A stretch of DNA of 64,000 nucleotides from Derxia gummosa DSM 723. Lineage in GTDB: Bacteria; Pseudomonadota; Gammaproteobacteria; Burkholderiales; Burkholderiaceae_E. The first letter of the stretch is position 1. Each line of letters opens with the position of its first letter. Under the pieces are notes generated by a model. The model was not told the DNA's origin, did not search any database, and was given only the letters and a program-made list of their open reading frames with translations. Made by a program: the position numbers and the translations under genes. Location: positions 1-64,000 of the forward strand of contig NZ_AXWS01000015.1 in NCBI RefSeq assembly GCF_000482785.1. Direction: 5' to 3'. Below, in pieces: positions 7,697 through 19,352 of the stretch.

Positions 7697-7827
7697 GTGG
7701 CGCCGGTCGGAGTGGGGAAATGACGGCCCGCGCTTGTTTTCGGTGACAGCGGAGGGCCGCGGGCGTGTGAAGGCATCGTCCGGGCGCTGCCGTCGCTTCA
7801 TTGCCGGGAGAAGCGGCGGCTTCCCGA

Positions 7828-7888
7828 GCAAATCCGGCTTTATGGCGGGGAAGTGCGCCATTCCGGCGCAATTCCGGCTGTGACATCG
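7828..7888 (-). promoter_or_regulatory. Repeated GCCGGATTTGC-type motif upstream of the chemoreceptor
   Basis: Two copies of GCAAWTCCGGCT on the plus strand (7828-7839 and 7868-7879) lie 130-190 bases upstream of the receptor start. The same motif recurs about 120 bases upstream of the truncated receptor at 59859. It may be a shared activator or flagellar-class promoter element. It does not fit the full sigma-28 consensus. Confidence 0.3.
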
Positions 7889-7956
7889 GCGTATGGGAGG
7901 CGATGCAGAAGCTGCATCATGGATTCGGCTTCTGCATTGCGGATTCAGTATACGGA

Positions 7957-8706
7957 TCAAGCCGCCAGCGCCTGCTCCACCGCGCGCAGATCGGCCAGAC
8001 CGCGCACCACGAGGCCGTCATCGGCCGGGTCGTCGTCGCCGCAGCCCGCGAGCCGCGCCGTCACGCCGTCCACGCGCTGCGGGAAATACACGCTCGGCAC
8101 ATGCAGCACGCGCAGCCCGGCGCCGAGCGCGGCGCGCGCGCCGGCTTCGCTGTCTTCCACCGCGATCGCCTCATGGGGCGCGAGTCTCAGCCGCGCGAGT
8201 GCCTCGCGGTAGATGGCGGGATCGGGCTTCTTGGCCGGCACCTCGTCGGCGGTGAGGATCACGTCGAAGGCGTCGCGCGCCTTTGGCAGCAGATGGTCGA
8301 GCAGCGCGGTCACGTTGGCGCGCGTGGTGGTGGTGGCGATGGCCAGACGCAGGCCGGCGCGGCGCGCGGCGCGCAGCAGCTCGGCCACCGGCGGGCGCAG
8401 CTTGACCTGGCCGCCCGCCACCAGCGCCGTGTAATGCGCGGTCTTGCCGCGATGCAGGTCGGCGACGAGCTGGTCGATGCTGCGCACCTCGCCCCATTCG
8501 CAGTCGAGCGACGGCGCGTGGCGCTCGATGAAATGCGCGATGCGCTCGCGCCCGCCCGGCACGCGCAGCAGCTCGCCGTAGAGCTGCTCGTCCCAGTGCC
8601 AGTCGAGGCCGGCATCGCGGAAGGCGGCGTTGAAGGCGACGCGATGGCCGTCGCGCTCGGTTTCGGCAAGGGTGCCGTCCACATCGAAGATCAGAGCCTT
8701 GAGCAT
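7957..8706 (-). CDS. cbbY: CbbY-type HAD phosphatase (xylulose-1,5-bisphosphatase)
   Basis: A 249-residue HAD-superfamily phosphatase and the last gene of the cbb operon. The N-terminus MLKALIFDVDGTLAETERDG holds the nucleophile and acid Asp pair. RVAFNAAFRDAGLDWHWDEQ and LLRVPGGRERI are characteristic of CbbY. Later HAD motifs are LAIATTTT, KKPDPAIY and AIAVEDSEAGARAALGAGL. CbbY removes xylulose-1,5-bisphosphate, a misfire product that inhibits RuBisCO. It is separated from cbbA by a 242-base spacer with a strong hairpin, so its expression may be reduced relative to the upstream genes. Confidence 0.9.
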   Translation of the reverse strand: MLKALIFDVDGTLAETERDGHRVAFNAAFRDAGLDWHWDEQLYGELLRVPGGRERIAHFIERHAPSLDCEWGEVRSIDQLVADLHRGKTAHYTALVAGGQVKLRPPVAELLRAARRAGLRLAIATTTTRANVTALLDHLLPKARDAFDVILTADEVPAKKPDPAIYREALARLRLAPHEAIAVEDSEAGARAALGAGLRVLHVPSVYFPQRVDGVTARLAGCGDDDPADDGLVVRGLADLRAVEQALAA

Positions 8707-8776
8707 TGCAATTCCTGATGAGGTCGGCCGCCCGGCCCTCGTGGGGCGCGGCGGCGCGCGGTTGGCGGACACAGGT

Positions 8777-8812
8777 GCGCCGCGCCGCCTTCGGGGGAGG
8801 GCGGCGCGGCGC
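8777..8812 (-). terminator. Strong GC hairpin between cbbA and cbbY
   Basis: A perfect 13-base stem (GCGCCGCGCCGCC / GGCGGCGCGGCGC) with a 10-base loop, in the 242-base cbbA-cbbY gap. It lacks a T run, so it is probably an mRNA-stabilising or attenuating structure rather than a full terminator. Confidence 0.55.
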
Positions 8813-8948
8813 GTGCGGGCCGAGGCCCGCGAACATCGGACGGCGGTCGCGGCGGTTTCCGGGTCCGTCGCGGCCGTCGTCCGGTGCGGGGGGCGGGCGA
8901 GATCCGCCCGCGTGATCGGAGCCGGTTCGCACCGGCTGCCGACCGGCG

Positions 8949-10025
8949 TCAGGCGACGACGGCCGCCTTCTTCAGGTCGTAGCCGGGCACGGCGTAGCGC
9001 GCGGCCATCCTGTCGAGGCTCACCGGCTTGATGCGCGAGGCCATGCCGGCGCAGCCGAAGGCTTCGAAGCGCTGCTTGCAGATGCCGCGCGCCGCCTTCT
9101 TCGCGGCGAGCAGCGCCTTGCGCGGATCGAACTCGCTGCGCTTCTCGTTGAAGAGCTGGCGCATCGCGCCCGTCATCGCGAGGCGGATGTCGGTGTCGAT
9201 GTTCACCTTGCGCACGCCGCTCTTGATGCCCCGGATGATTTCCTCGACCGGCACGCCGTAGGTCTCGGCGATGTCGCCGCCGTTGGCGCGGATGATCGCG
9301 AGCCATTCCTGCGGCACGCTGGAGCTGCCGTGCATCACGAGGTGAGTGTCGGGAATCGCGGCGTGGATCTCGGCGATGCGGTCGATGGCGAGGATGTCGC
9401 CGGTGGGCTGGCGCGTGAACTTGTAGGCGCCGTGGCTGGTGCCGATGGCGATCGCGAGCGCATCCACGCCGGTGCGTTCGACGAAGTCCTTCGCCTGCAC
9501 CGGGTCGGTGAGCAGCTGCGAATGATCGAGCTTGCCCTCGGCGCCGACGCCGTCCTCCTCGCCGGCCTCGCCCGTCTCCAGCGAGCCGAGGCAGCCGAGT
9601 TCGCCTTCCACCGACACGCCGACCGCATGCGCGAAATCGCAGACGAGGCGGGTGACGCGCAGGTTGTAGTCGTAGTCGGCCGGCGTCTTCGCGTCTTCGC
9701 GCAGCGACCCGTCCATCATCACGCTCGTGAAGCCCGAGCGGATCGACTGCTGGCAGACGGCCGGCGTGGCGCCGTGATCCTGGTGCAGCACGATCGGGAT
9801 GTCGGGATGCATCTCGGCGGCGGCGAGCACCATGTGGCGCAGATAGGGCTCGCCCGCGTACTGGCGCGCGCCGGCGCTGGCTTGCAGGATGACCGGGCTG
9901 TCGGTCTCCTGGGCGGCTTCCATGATCGCGTGGATCTGTTCGAGATTGTTGACGTTGAAGGCGGGCACGCCGTAGCCGTTCTCCGCGGCGTGGTCGAGCA
10001 CCTGGCGCAATGACACGAGAGCCAT
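8949..10025 (-). CDS. cbbA: Class II fructose/sedoheptulose bisphosphate aldolase
   Basis: A 358-residue zinc-dependent aldolase of the Calvin-type subgroup. It condenses dihydroxyacetone phosphate with glyceraldehyde 3-phosphate or erythrose 4-phosphate. Motifs are [20 protein letters not shown], the zinc region [17 protein letters not shown], the Glu of [39 protein letters not shown] and [17 protein letters not shown]. The acidic [11 protein letters not shown] insertion is typical of the cbbA type. The start at 10025 matches the family N-terminus. It follows cbbZ by 106 bases in the operon. Confidence 0.96.
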   Translation of the reverse strand: MALVSLRQVLDHAAENGYGVPAFNVNNLEQIHAIMEAAQETDSPVILQASAGARQYAGEPYLRHMVLAAAEMHPDIPIVLHQDHGATPAVCQQSIRSGFTSVMMDGSLREDAKTPADYDYNLRVTRLVCDFAHAVGVSVEGELGCLGSLETGEAGEEDGVGAEGKLDHSQLLTDPVQAKDFVERTGVDALAIAIGTSHGAYKFTRQPTGDILAIDRIAEIHAAIPDTHLVMHGSSSVPQEWLAIIRANGGDIAETYGVPVEEIIRGIKSGVRKVNIDTDIRLAMTGAMRQLFNEKRSEFDPRKALLAAKKAARGICKQRFEAFGCAGMASRIKPVSLDRMAARYAVPGYDLKKAAVVA

Positions 10026-10131
10026 GCTTGTCTCCTGGGTAAGTGAGGCGGTCGGAATGCCGCGTGAAGCGGCATCGGCAATGCGGGTTATGGCGGTTGC
10101 GGCGTCTAGCGGCGTTGGCGGCGGCCGCGCT

Positions 10132-10827
10132 TCAGGCCGCGAGCGGCTGGCAGTCGCGCGTGAGCGCGTGTTCGGCCACGTCGGCGAGGCTGGCGAAGAG
10201 GAAGTCGGGCTTCGCGTCGGCGATGTCGAGGCCGCGGTTGTAGCCATGGGGTACCGCCCAGGCCTCGACGCCGGCCGCCCGTGCCGTCGCCACGTCGGTA
10301 TGCGAATCCCCGAGGTGGGCGGCCTCATGCGGCGCGACGTCGAACTGGCGCAGGCAGTACTCGATGGGCAGGGCATCGGGCTTCTTGCGCGGCAGGCTGT
10401 CGCCGCCGATGACGATGCCGAAGCGGCCCTCCAGCCCGAGCGCGCGCAGCAGCGTGCGCGTGTAGCGCTCCTCCTTGTTCGACACCAGCGCCAGCCGGAT
10501 GCCGGCCGCGTCGAGCCGCGCGAGCATGTCGGCCGCGCCGGGATAGAGCGTGGCCAGCGTGCCGCAGGTGGCGCGGTAGTTCACCTGGAACAGCGGCCAC
10601 ACATGGCGATGCCAGTCGGCCACGCCCGAGCGGCCGAGCCAGGGGCTGGCCTGCTGCAGCAGCTGCATCAGCAGCTCGCTCGCGCCGTGGCCGATCATCT
10701 TCGCGATGACGGCCTCCGGTTGCTCGGGCAGGTTCGCCTCGCGCAGCGTGAGGTTGGCGGCGGCGGCGATCTCGCCCGCCGTCTGCGCGAGCGTGCCGTC
10801 GAGGTCGAAGGTGATGAGCTTCTTCAT
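10132..10827 (-). CDS. cbbZ: Phosphoglycolate phosphatase
   Basis: A 231-residue HAD phosphatase that removes 2-phosphoglycolate made by RuBisCO oxygenase activity. The N-terminus [20 protein letters not shown] carries the catalytic Asp pair. Further motifs are [47 protein letters not shown] and [19 protein letters not shown]. These fit the Gph/CbbZ subfamily. Its ATG overlaps the cbbT stop (ATGA), indicating translational coupling. Confidence 0.94.
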   Translation of the reverse strand: MKKLITFDLDGTLAQTAGEIAAAANLTLREANLPEQPEAVIAKMIGHGASELLMQLLQQASPWLGRSGVADWHRHVWPLFQVNYRATCGTLATLYPGAADMLARLDAAGIRLALVSNKEERYTRTLLRALGLEGRFGIVIGGDSLPRKKPDALPIEYCLRQFDVAPHEAAHLGDSHTDVATARAAGVEAWAVPHGYNRGLDIADAKPDFLFASLADVAEHALTRDCQPLAA

Positions 10828-13028
10828 GCGCCGGCTCCTTCGCGCACCAGCGCGGTCGCCACGTCGGCCACGGCCGGGCCGGTGATGCCGAATTCGGCAA
10901 ACAGCGCCTCGGCCGGCGCCGAATCGCCGAAGCGGTCGAGGCCGACGACGGCGCCGTCGCTGCCGACGTACTTCCACCAGCCGAGCGTGATGCCGGCTTC
11001 CACCGCCACCTTCGGCACGCCGGCCGGCAGCACGGCGCGGCGCCAGTCGGCGGGCTGGCGGTCGAACACGCTGGTGCTCGGCATCGACACCACGCGCGCC
11101 GCGATGCCGCGCTGCGCGAGCAGCGCCTGCGCTTCGAGCGCAAGCTTCACCTCGGAGCCGGTGGCGATGAGGATGACGTCGGGCGTGACAACGCTTGCAG
11201 GCCGGCCATCGGCCGGTTGCGCCGCCGTGCCGTCGAGCACCGGCGCCTCGCTCAGCACATAGCCGCCGCGCGCGATGTCCACCACCTGCTCCGGCGTGCG
11301 CCGGCAGGCCGGCAGCGCCTGGCGCGACAGCAGCATCGCGCTCGGCCGGTCGGCGTTCTGGAGCGCGACGATCCACGCGGCCGTGGTCTCGGCCTGATCG
11401 CAGGGGCGCCACACGTCGAGGCCCGGAATCGCGCGCAGGCTGAAGGCATGCTCGACCGGCTGATGGGTCGGGCCGTCCTCGCCGAGGCCGATCGAGTCGT
11501 GCGTGAAGATGTGGATCACGCGCAGCTTCATGAGCGCGGCCATGCGCACCGCGTTGCGCGAATAGTCGGCAAACGCGAGGAAGGTGCCGGCGTAGGGCAA
11601 CTGCCCGCCGTGCAGCGCGATGCCGTTCATGATCGCGGCCATCGCGAACTCGCGCACGCCGTAGTTGATGTGGCGCCCGCCCGGCTGGCCCTTGCGCACC
11701 GCGCCGCAGTCCGGGAAGTCGGTCAGCACCGAGCCGGTCAGGTCGGCCGAGCCGCCGAGCAGCTCGGGCAGCGCGGGGCCGAGCGTGGCAAGCGCGATCT
11801 GGCTCGCCTTGCGCGTCGCCACCGCCGCGTCGCTTTGCGCCGACTGCGACAGCAGCCGGAACGCCGTCTCGCGGAAGTCCTCCGGCAGCCGGCCCGCGAC
11901 GCGGCGGCGGAATTCCGCCGCAAGCTGGGGATGCGCCGCCTCGTACAGCGCGAAGCGCGCCTGCCAGTCGGCTTCGGCCACGGCGCCGTGCTCGCGCGCA
12001 TCCCAGGCGGCGCGGATGTCGGCCGGGATCTCGAAGGGCGCGTGCGGCCAGCCGATCGCCTCGCGCGTCAGGCGGATTTCCTCGTCGCCGAGCGGTTCGC
12101 CGTGGGCCTTGGCGCTGCCGGCGCGGTTGGGCGAGCCGGCGCCGATCGCGGTGCGGCAGACGATGAGGGTCGGCTTGCTCGCGTCGCTGCGCGCGGCGGT
12201 GAGGGCCGCGTCCACCGACTCGGCATCCTGGCCGTCGATCGCCCCGATCACTTCCCAGCCATAGGCGCGGAAGCGCGCCGGCGTGTCGTCGGCGAACCAG
12301 GGGGTGACCTTGCCGTCGATGCTGATGCCGTTGTCGTCGTACAGCGCGACCAGCTTGCCGAGGCCGAGCGCGCCGGCCAGCGAGCAGGCTTCATGGCTGA
12401 TGCCTTCCATGAGGCAGCCGTCGCCGAGGAAGACGTAGGTGCGGTGATCGACGACGGTGTGGCCCGGCCGGTTGAACTCGTCGGCCATGAGCTTCTCGGC
12501 CAGCGCGAGGCCGACCGCGTTGGCCAGCCCCTGGCCGAGCGGGCCGGTCGTGGTCTCGACGCCGGGCGTCACGCCCACTTCGGGGTGGCCGGCGGTGCGG
12601 CTGTGCAGCTGGCGGAAGCGCTTGAGCTCGTCCAGCGGCAGGTCGTAGCCCGTGAGATGGAGCAGCGCGTACATGAGCATCGACGCATGGCCGTTGCTGA
12701 GCACGAAGCGGTCGCGGTCGGGCCAGTGCGGATCGGCCGGGTTGTGGCGCAGGTGCCGGTCCCACAACGCGACGGCCATCTCGGCCATGCCCATCGGCGC
12801 GCCGGGATGGCCCGACTTCGCCTTCTGCACCGCGTCCATCGCCAGCGCGCGGATCGCGTTGGCCATCTGCTTCGCGTCGCCGCGCGGCGCGCGCCGAACC
12901 CGCATTTCATCTGCGGCTTTGACGAAGCGCAGCTGCGTCACGCTGCCGCCGCTGGTCGCGGCATCCGCCGACGCCGAGGCGTGATAGCCCGAGTGGCCGC
13001 CGAAGCCGCCGGAGTAGGAGGAGGTCAT
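10824..13028 (-). CDS. cbbT: Transketolase with N-terminal Gly/Ser extension
   Basis: A 734-residue thiamine-diphosphate enzyme that transfers two-carbon units to regenerate ribulose 5-phosphate. The core begins near residue 51 ([20 protein letters not shown], then [12 protein letters not shown]). TPP-binding [13 protein letters not shown] and DDNGISIDG are clear, as is the C-terminal domain with [13 protein letters not shown]. The first 50 or so residues ([20 protein letters not shown] onward) have no counterpart in usual transketolases of about 670 residues. They are probably real, because AAGGAG sits six bases before this ATG. It follows cbbP by 12 bases and overlaps cbbZ. Confidence 0.95.
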   Translation of the reverse strand: MTSSYSGGFGGHSGYHASASADAATSGGSVTQLRFVKAADEMRVRRAPRGDAKQMANAIRALAMDAVQKAKSGHPGAPMGMAEMAVALWDRHLRHNPADPHWPDRDRFVLSNGHASMLMYALLHLTGYDLPLDELKRFRQLHSRTAGHPEVGVTPGVETTTGPLGQGLANAVGLALAEKLMADEFNRPGHTVVDHRTYVFLGDGCLMEGISHEACSLAGALGLGKLVALYDDNGISIDGKVTPWFADDTPARFRAYGWEVIGAIDGQDAESVDAALTAARSDASKPTLIVCRTAIGAGSPNRAGSAKAHGEPLGDEEIRLTREAIGWPHAPFEIPADIRAAWDAREHGAVAEADWQARFALYEAAHPQLAAEFRRRVAGRLPEDFRETAFRLLSQSAQSDAAVATRKASQIALATLGPALPELLGGSADLTGSVLTDFPDCGAVRKGQPGGRHINYGVREFAMAAIMNGIALHGGQLPYAGTFLAFADYSRNAVRMAALMKLRVIHIFTHDSIGLGEDGPTHQPVEHAFSLRAIPGLDVWRPCDQAETTAAWIVALQNADRPSAMLLSRQALPACRRTPEQVVDIARGGYVLSEAPVLDGTAAQPADGRPASVVTPDVILIATGSEVKLALEAQALLAQRGIAARVVSMPSTSVFDRQPADWRRAVLPAGVPKVAVEAGITLGWWKYVGSDGAVVGLDRFGDSAPAEALFAEFGITGPAVADVATALVREGAGA

Positions 13029-13040
13029 CGCGTTGCTCCT

Positions 13041-13916
13041 TCAGGAAAGCTGGGCGCGGCGGATTTCCATGAGCCGCAGGATCATCGGGGTGAGGATGAG
13101 CTGCATCGCGATCTCCATCTTTCCGCCGGGGACGACGATGGTGTTGGCGCGGCTCATGAACGAGTCGTGGATCATCGACAGCAGGTAGGGAAAGTCGATG
13201 CCGCGCGGGTTCTTGAAGCGGATGACGGTCATGCTCTCGCCCGCCGTCGGGATGTCGCGCGCGATGAAGGGGTTGGAGGTGTCCACCACCGGCACGCGCT
13301 GGAAGTTGATGTCCGTCTCGCCAAACTGCGGGCACACGTAGTGCACGTAGTCGTGCATGCGGCGCAGGATCGTGTCGGTCACGGCCTCGGTGCTGTAGCC
13401 GCGCTCGTTCTTGTCGCGGTGCAGCTTCTGGATCCACTCCAGGTTGATGATCGGCACGACGCCGATCTTGAGGTCGACATGGCGCGCGAGATCGACGGTG
13501 TCGGTCTTCACGCAGCCATGCAGGCCTTCGTAGAACAGCAGGTCGGCGTCGGGCGAGGTGTCGCTCCAGCCGGTGAAGGTGCCGGGCTGCTGGCCGTAGG
13601 GCTCGGCCTCGCGTTCGTTGTGCAGGTAGTAGCGCGTCTGGCAGCGGCCGGTGCGGCCGAAGGCGGCGAACTGGCGCTCCAGTTCGTCCCACACGTTGCC
13701 GTCGGGGCCGAAGTGGCTGAACGGCCGGTGCTCTTCCTCGGCCTTGGCGATCTCGGCCTTCATCTCGACGCGGCCGTAGCGGTGGAAGGCATCGCCCTCG
13801 ATGACGGCCGCCTTCACGCCTTCGCGGCGGAAGATGTTGTCGAAGGTGCGCTTGACGGTGGTGGTGCCCGCGCCGCTCGATCCTGTCACCACGATGATCG
13901 GGTGCTTCTTGCTCAT
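13041..13916 (-). CDS. cbbP: Phosphoribulokinase (bacterial hexameric/octameric type)
   Basis: A 291-residue kinase making ribulose 1,5-bisphosphate from ribulose 5-phosphate and ATP. MSKKHPIIVVTGSSGAGTTT holds the P-loop, followed by IEGDAFHRY, GTFTGWSDTS, LLFYEGLHG and VPIINLEWIQKLHRDKNERG. Length and motifs are those of proteobacterial class I phosphoribulokinase, an enzyme usually activated by NADH. It lies between cbbF (39-base gap) and cbbT (12-base gap). Confidence 0.97.
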   Translation of the reverse strand: MSKKHPIIVVTGSSGAGTTTVKRTFDNIFRREGVKAAVIEGDAFHRYGRVEMKAEIAKAEEEHRPFSHFGPDGNVWDELERQFAAFGRTGRCQTRYYLHNEREAEPYGQQPGTFTGWSDTSPDADLLFYEGLHGCVKTDTVDLARHVDLKIGVVPIINLEWIQKLHRDKNERGYSTEAVTDTILRRMHDYVHYVCPQFGETDINFQRVPVVDTSNPFIARDIPTAGESMTVIRFKNPRGIDFPYLLSMIHDSFMSRANTIVVPGGKMEIAMQLILTPMILRLMEIRRAQLS

Positions 13917-13955
13917 GCTTCGTCTCCTCGGTTTTGTCTTTTGCGTGCCGCGCCT

Positions 13956-15002
13956 TCAGGCGTGCGCGTTCACGAACAGCGAGCGGGTCTTGAACAGTTG
14001 CAGCGAGACGTTGGCGCTCGTGTCGGCGTGGTACTCGACGATGCGGCCCACCTCGTCGGCCGAGCCGAAGATGAGCGGCACGCGCTGGTGCAGGCCCTCG
14101 GGCCGCACGTCGAGGATGGCGTGGCTGCCGGTCACGGCGCAGGCGCCGGCCTGGGCCATCACGAAGGCGACCGGATTGGCCTCGTACATGAGGCGCAGGC
14201 GGCCGGGCTTGCGCGGCTCCTTGCCGTCGCGCGGGTACAGGAACACGCCGCCGCGGCTGAGGATGCGGTGGGTCTCGGCCACGAGGCTCGCGACCCAGCG
14301 CATGTTGAAGTCGCGGCTGCGCGGGCCGTCGGCGCCGGCCACGCATTCGGCCACGTAGCGCTGCACCGGCGCTTCCCAGAAGCGTTCGTTCGAGGCGTTG
14401 ATCGCGAACTCGCGTGCCGTGACCGGCACGCGCACCGCGTCGCGGGTGAGCACCCAGGCGTCGCTCGCGGGTTCGAGCGTGAACACCGCCGTGCGGCCGG
14501 CGACGGCGACGACGAGCGAGGTGGCCGGCCCGTACACCGCATAGCCGGCGGCGAGCTGGTGGCGGCCGGGCTGGAGGAAGTCGTCGGCCTCGGGCGCGCG
14601 GCCCGGCTCGGGGTGCGGCAGCACCGAGAAGATGGTGCCGACCGAAATGTTCGCCTCGATGTTGCTGGAGCCGTCGAGCGGATCGAACAGCACCAGATGC
14701 ACGCCGTCCGACGACCAGCGCGCCGAGGTGATGGCGTCTTCCATTTCCTCGCTCGCATAGCCGGCCACCGAGCGGCAGGCTTCGAGCGCGTCGCACAGCA
14801 GGTCGTTGGTGTACACGTCGAGCTGCTGCTGCACCTCGCCCTGCACGTTGCTGCTGCCCGCGCTGCCCACGAGGCCGATCAGCGGCCCACGGCGCGCCGC
14901 GTCGGCGATGAGCCGGCAGCCGCCCGCGAGCGCGAGCATGGTGTCGGTGATCGCGCTGTCGCCGCCATGGCGGTCGAGCCAGTCCTTCAGTTCGTCGCTC
15001 AT
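13956..15002 (-). CDS. cbbF: Class I fructose-1,6-bisphosphatase (Calvin cycle paralogue)
   Basis: A 348-residue phosphatase acting on fructose 1,6-bisphosphate and, in the Calvin cycle, sedoheptulose 1,7-bisphosphate. The metal-site motifs EEMEDAI and VLFDPLDGSSNIEANISVGT are intact, as are INASNERFWEAPV, MRWVASLVAETHRILSRGG and LRLMYEANPVAF. The start at 15002 follows a GAGGGAACG ribosome site and the family N-terminus MSDELKDWLDRH. It lies 38 bases after cbbX. Confidence 0.96.
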   Translation of the reverse strand: MSDELKDWLDRHGGDSAITDTMLALAGGCRLIADAARRGPLIGLVGSAGSSNVQGEVQQQLDVYTNDLLCDALEACRSVAGYASEEMEDAITSARWSSDGVHLVLFDPLDGSSNIEANISVGTIFSVLPHPEPGRAPEADDFLQPGRHQLAAGYAVYGPATSLVVAVAGRTAVFTLEPASDAWVLTRDAVRVPVTAREFAINASNERFWEAPVQRYVAECVAGADGPRSRDFNMRWVASLVAETHRILSRGGVFLYPRDGKEPRKPGRLRLMYEANPVAFVMAQAGACAVTGSHAILDVRPEGLHQRVPLIFGSADEVGRIVEYHADTSANVSLQLFKTRSLFVNAHA

Positions 15003-15040
15003 CTTCGTTCCCTCGGTTTGTGTGTAGTCGTTCTGTCGGC

Positions 15041-16153
15041 TCAGGCGGCTGTGTGCGGGCGCGCGGCGGGCGTGGGGACATCGCCGCCCGCGAACAGGCG
15101 GCTCGCCAGCACGTCGGCGGCGGTGAGCGTGGTGAGGTCGTCGGCGGTCAGCTCGCGTTCGCGGTCGGCGAACAGGCGGCCGGCCTGACGCAGCCGGGCG
15201 CGGTCGAGCGCGTTGCGCACGCTGCGCGCGTTGGCGAAATGGGGCTGCGGGATGCGCAGGTCGAGGTAGCGCGCGAAGGCCTCCTTCGCGCCGTCGTCGA
15301 AGCGATAGTGGCGTTGCGAAAGCATCTTCTCGCCGATGAACAGCAGCTCGTCGCGCGAGTAGTCGGGAAAGTCGAGGTGGTGCGCGATGCGCGACGACAT
15401 GCCCGGATTGCTCTCGAAGAAGGTGTTCATGCGGTCGGCATAGCCGGCCAGGATCACCACCAGGTCGTCGCGCTGGTTCTCCATCACCTGGAGCAGGATC
15501 TCGATGGCTTCCTGGCCGTAGTCGCGCTCGTTCTCGGGCCGGTAGAGGTAGTAGGCCTCGTCGATGAACAGCACACCGCCCATCGCCTTCTTGAGGATTT
15601 CCTTGGTCTTGGGCGCGGTGTGGCCGATGTACTGGCCCACGAGGTCGTCGCGCGTCACGGCCACGAGATGGCCCTTCCGCACATAGCCGAGGCGGTGAAG
15701 GATCTCGGCCATGCGCATCGCCACGGTTGTCTTGCCGGTGCCCGGATTTCCGGTGAAGCACATGTGCAGCGAGGGCGTCTCGGCTTCGAGCCCGAGGTTG
15801 CGGCGCAGCCGGTCGATCACGAGCAGCGCGGCGATCTCGCGCACGCGGTTCTTGACCGGCGCGAGGCCGACGAGGTCGCGGTCGAGTTCGTCGAGCGTGT
15901 CCTCGATGCGGGTCTCGGCGAGGACGGCGGCGACGGTGTTGGCGGGCTTGAGGTTGATTGCGGGGGCGTCGCTTGCAAGCGCTTGCGTGGCGGCGCCGGC
16001 TTGCGCGCCTTGCCGCGCGGCGGCGCCGGATGCGGCCGCCGCGCCGGGCGCCGTCGTGGCGCCGTTCGCGCCGGTCTTCGCGGCGTCGCCGGTCGGCCGC
16101 GACAGGTTCAGCGCCGGGCCGGCGCCGAAGGGCAGGGGATTGCGCGCGTTCAT
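15041..16153 (-). CDS. cbbX: Red-type RuBisCO activase CbbX
   Basis: A 370-residue AAA+ ATPase that remodels inhibited red-type RuBisCO by pulling on the large-subunit C-terminus. Walker A is [20 protein letters not shown] and Walker B is [13 protein letters not shown]. The pore loop region includes [16 protein letters not shown], and the sensor region is [14 protein letters not shown]. The first 70 or so residues form an Ala/Gly-rich low-complexity extension; homology starts around [20 protein letters not shown]. Its ATG overlaps the cbbE stop. Its presence agrees with the red-type small subunit encoded upstream. Confidence 0.96.
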   Translation of the reverse strand: MNARNPLPFGAGPALNLSRPTGDAAKTGANGATTAPGAAAASGAAARQGAQAGAATQALASDAPAINLKPANTVAAVLAETRIEDTLDELDRDLVGLAPVKNRVREIAALLVIDRLRRNLGLEAETPSLHMCFTGNPGTGKTTVAMRMAEILHRLGYVRKGHLVAVTRDDLVGQYIGHTAPKTKEILKKAMGGVLFIDEAYYLYRPENERDYGQEAIEILLQVMENQRDDLVVILAGYADRMNTFFESNPGMSSRIAHHLDFPDYSRDELLFIGEKMLSQRHYRFDDGAKEAFARYLDLRIPQPHFANARSVRNALDRARLRQAGRLFADRERELTADDLTTLTAADVLASRLFAGGDVPTPAARPHTAA

Positions 16154-16911
16154 GCGAGGCTCCCGGCGAGGGCGCCGATGCCGGCGGGCAGCGAGACGGT
16201 GTCGTCGCCCTCGGCATGGCGCGGCTTGTCGAAGGGCGCGAGCGCGGTGCGCAGCCGGCGGATCGCGTCGGCGCGGTCCGCCGGCTTGAACACGGCCGAG
16301 CCGGCCACGAAGGTGTCGGCGCCCGCCGCCGCCGCGCGGCCGATGGTCTCGGCGGTGATGCCGCCGTCAACCTCCAGGCGGATGTCGCGGCCGCTCGCGT
16401 CGATCATGCGGCGGGCGCGCTCGATCTTGCGCAGCGAGGCGTCGATGAAGCTCTGGCCGCCGAAGCCGGGGTTGACGCTCATGATCAGCACGAGGTCCAC
16501 CTTGTCGATCACCCATTCCAGCAGGTCGAGCGGCGAGCCGGGGTTGAACGCGAGGCCGCTCCTGCAGCCCGCCGCGCGGATGGCGCCGAGCGTGCGATCG
16601 ACATGCAGCGTGGCTTCGGGATGGATGGTGATGATGTCGGCGCCCGCCGCCGCGAAGGCGGCCGCGAGGCCGTCCACGGGCGTGGTCATCAGGTGCACGT
16701 CCATCAGCGCCTGGCTGCCGTCGGCGCGCGTAGTGTGGCGCTTGAGCGCCTCGCACACCATCGGGCCGACGGTCAGGTTGGGGACGTAATGGTTGTCCAT
16801 CACGTCGAAATGGATCCAGTCGGCGCCTGCCGCGATGACCTCGCGGGTCTCGTCGCCAAGGCGGGCGAAATCGGCCGACAGGAGGCTGGGAGCGATGCGG
16901 AACTTCGACAT
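16150..16911 (-). CDS. cbbE: Ribulose-phosphate 3-epimerase
   Basis: A 253-residue TIM-barrel epimerase interconverting xylulose 5-phosphate and ribulose 5-phosphate. Motifs are [65 protein letters not shown] and LEVDGGIT. The start at 16911 matches the family; an upstream ATG at 16941 would add ten unrelated residues. A C-terminal extension after the barrel ([19 protein letters not shown]) is short and Gly-rich. It is separated from cbbS by 284 bases holding a strong hairpin. Confidence 0.96.
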   Translation of the reverse strand: MSKFRIAPSLLSADFARLGDETREVIAAGADWIHFDVMDNHYVPNLTVGPMVCEALKRHTTRADGSQALMDVHLMTTPVDGLAAAFAAAGADIITIHPEATLHVDRTLGAIRAAGCRSGLAFNPGSPLDLLEWVIDKVDLVLIMSVNPGFGGQSFIDASLRKIERARRMIDASGRDIRLEVDGGITAETIGRAAAAGADTFVAGSAVFKPADRADAIRRLRTALAPFDKPRHAEGDDTVSLPAGIGALAGSLA

Positions 16912-17134
16912 GGCGTTTCGTCCGGAAAGGGGCCGCCGCATCGCCCGCGCGGCGGCGGACGAAGGGCGGTGCGGAAGGAAAAGCTGCGGGCGCGCGGGGC
17001 ATGACGGCGAGGCGGGCTGTCATGCCGCGATCGGGTCCGCAGAAGCGGTGTTGGCCTGACGGAGGCGGGCGGCGCGCAATCGCTTGCACGTGCCGGAGGC
17101 GGAGGGAACGCCGCCGGCGGGCGCAGGGAGAGGG

Positions 17135-17174
17135 CGCCCGGATGCCGGGCAGTGCCGGGGCCGGCATCCGGGCG
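17135..17174 (-). terminator. 14-base-pair hairpin downstream of cbbS (partial terminator)
   Basis: A perfect inverted repeat CGCCCGGATGCCGG / CCGGCATCCGGGCG with a 12-base loop lies 22 bases after the cbbS stop. There is no T run. In other cbb operons structures at this place make cbbLS mRNA more abundant than the distal genes; the same role is inferred here. Confidence 0.65.
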
Positions 17175-17195
17175 GCGACCGGCGCCGCCCGCGCG

Positions 17196-17642
17196 TCAGC
17201 CCTGGGCGCCGTAGCGCTCGCGTTCGGGCAGATCGCTCGCGTAGGAGCGGATCGCATAGTGCTGGGTGCGGCCGTTGACCTCGGTGCGCTCGATGTGGAA
17301 GCCGGGCTCGACCGCCGGGCGGTTCACGATGAAGCTCATCGTGATCGTCTCGACGTTGCGGGTCGAGTCGAAGGCCATCATGCGGATGTAGTGGTTCGGG
17401 AAGGTCTCGCGGCAGGCCTTGAGTTCCATCATCACGCCGGCGGCGTCATGCAGGTCGAACATCGGGTTGCCGAACATCTCCCAGTAGGTGTTGCGCGGAT
17501 GCGGGTCGTCCGTGTACTCGACGCTCCAGGCGTAGCCCTTCTCCAAGCCGTATTCGATCTGGGCCGCGATCTCCTCGTCGCTGAGGTCGGGCAGGAAGCT
17601 GAACTGGCCTTGCGTGAGGCGGCCGGTCGGGTTGGTCATCAT
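17196..17642 (-). CDS. cbbS: RuBisCO small subunit, red-type (form IC)
   Basis: A 148-residue small subunit. The N-terminal half is LTQGQFSFLPDLSDEEIAAQ, then YAWSVEYTDDPHPRNTYWEM. The red-type signature is the C-terminal extension after MSFIVNRPAVEPGFHIERTE, about 30 residues ending RERYGAQG, which forms the central beta barrel in form IC/ID enzymes. Two adjacent Met codons (17642 and 17639) could serve as start. It follows cbbL by 111 bases. Confidence 0.97.
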   Translation of the reverse strand: MMTNPTGRLTQGQFSFLPDLSDEEIAAQIEYGLEKGYAWSVEYTDDPHPRNTYWEMFGNPMFDLHDAAGVMMELKACRETFPNHYIRMMAFDSTRNVETITMSFIVNRPAVEPGFHIERTEVNGRTQHYAIRSYASDLPERERYGAQG

Positions 17643-17753
17643 GGTTCTGTCTCCTCGGATTCGGTGGTGGCGGGCATCCGCCGCGCGGGCCGGCGCGCCG
17701 TGGCGCCGGCCGGGCCGGCGGGGCGTCTGCGCGCCCGGCGTCGGTGGCTTGCG

Positions 17754-19320
<1,567 letters not shown>

Positions 19321-19352
19321 CTTTGGCTGAACAGGAAACGGGATCGAGTCCG

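Noticed and set aside
7810-7850. Sigma-28 promoter before the chemoreceptor
   Set aside because: A TAAA is present on the minus strand, but GCCGATAA is not found at the required distance.
13956-16370. An 804-codon frame joining cbbF to upstream sequence
   Set aside because: cbbF proper starts at 15002 with a ribosome site; the upstream part is another frame of cbbX.
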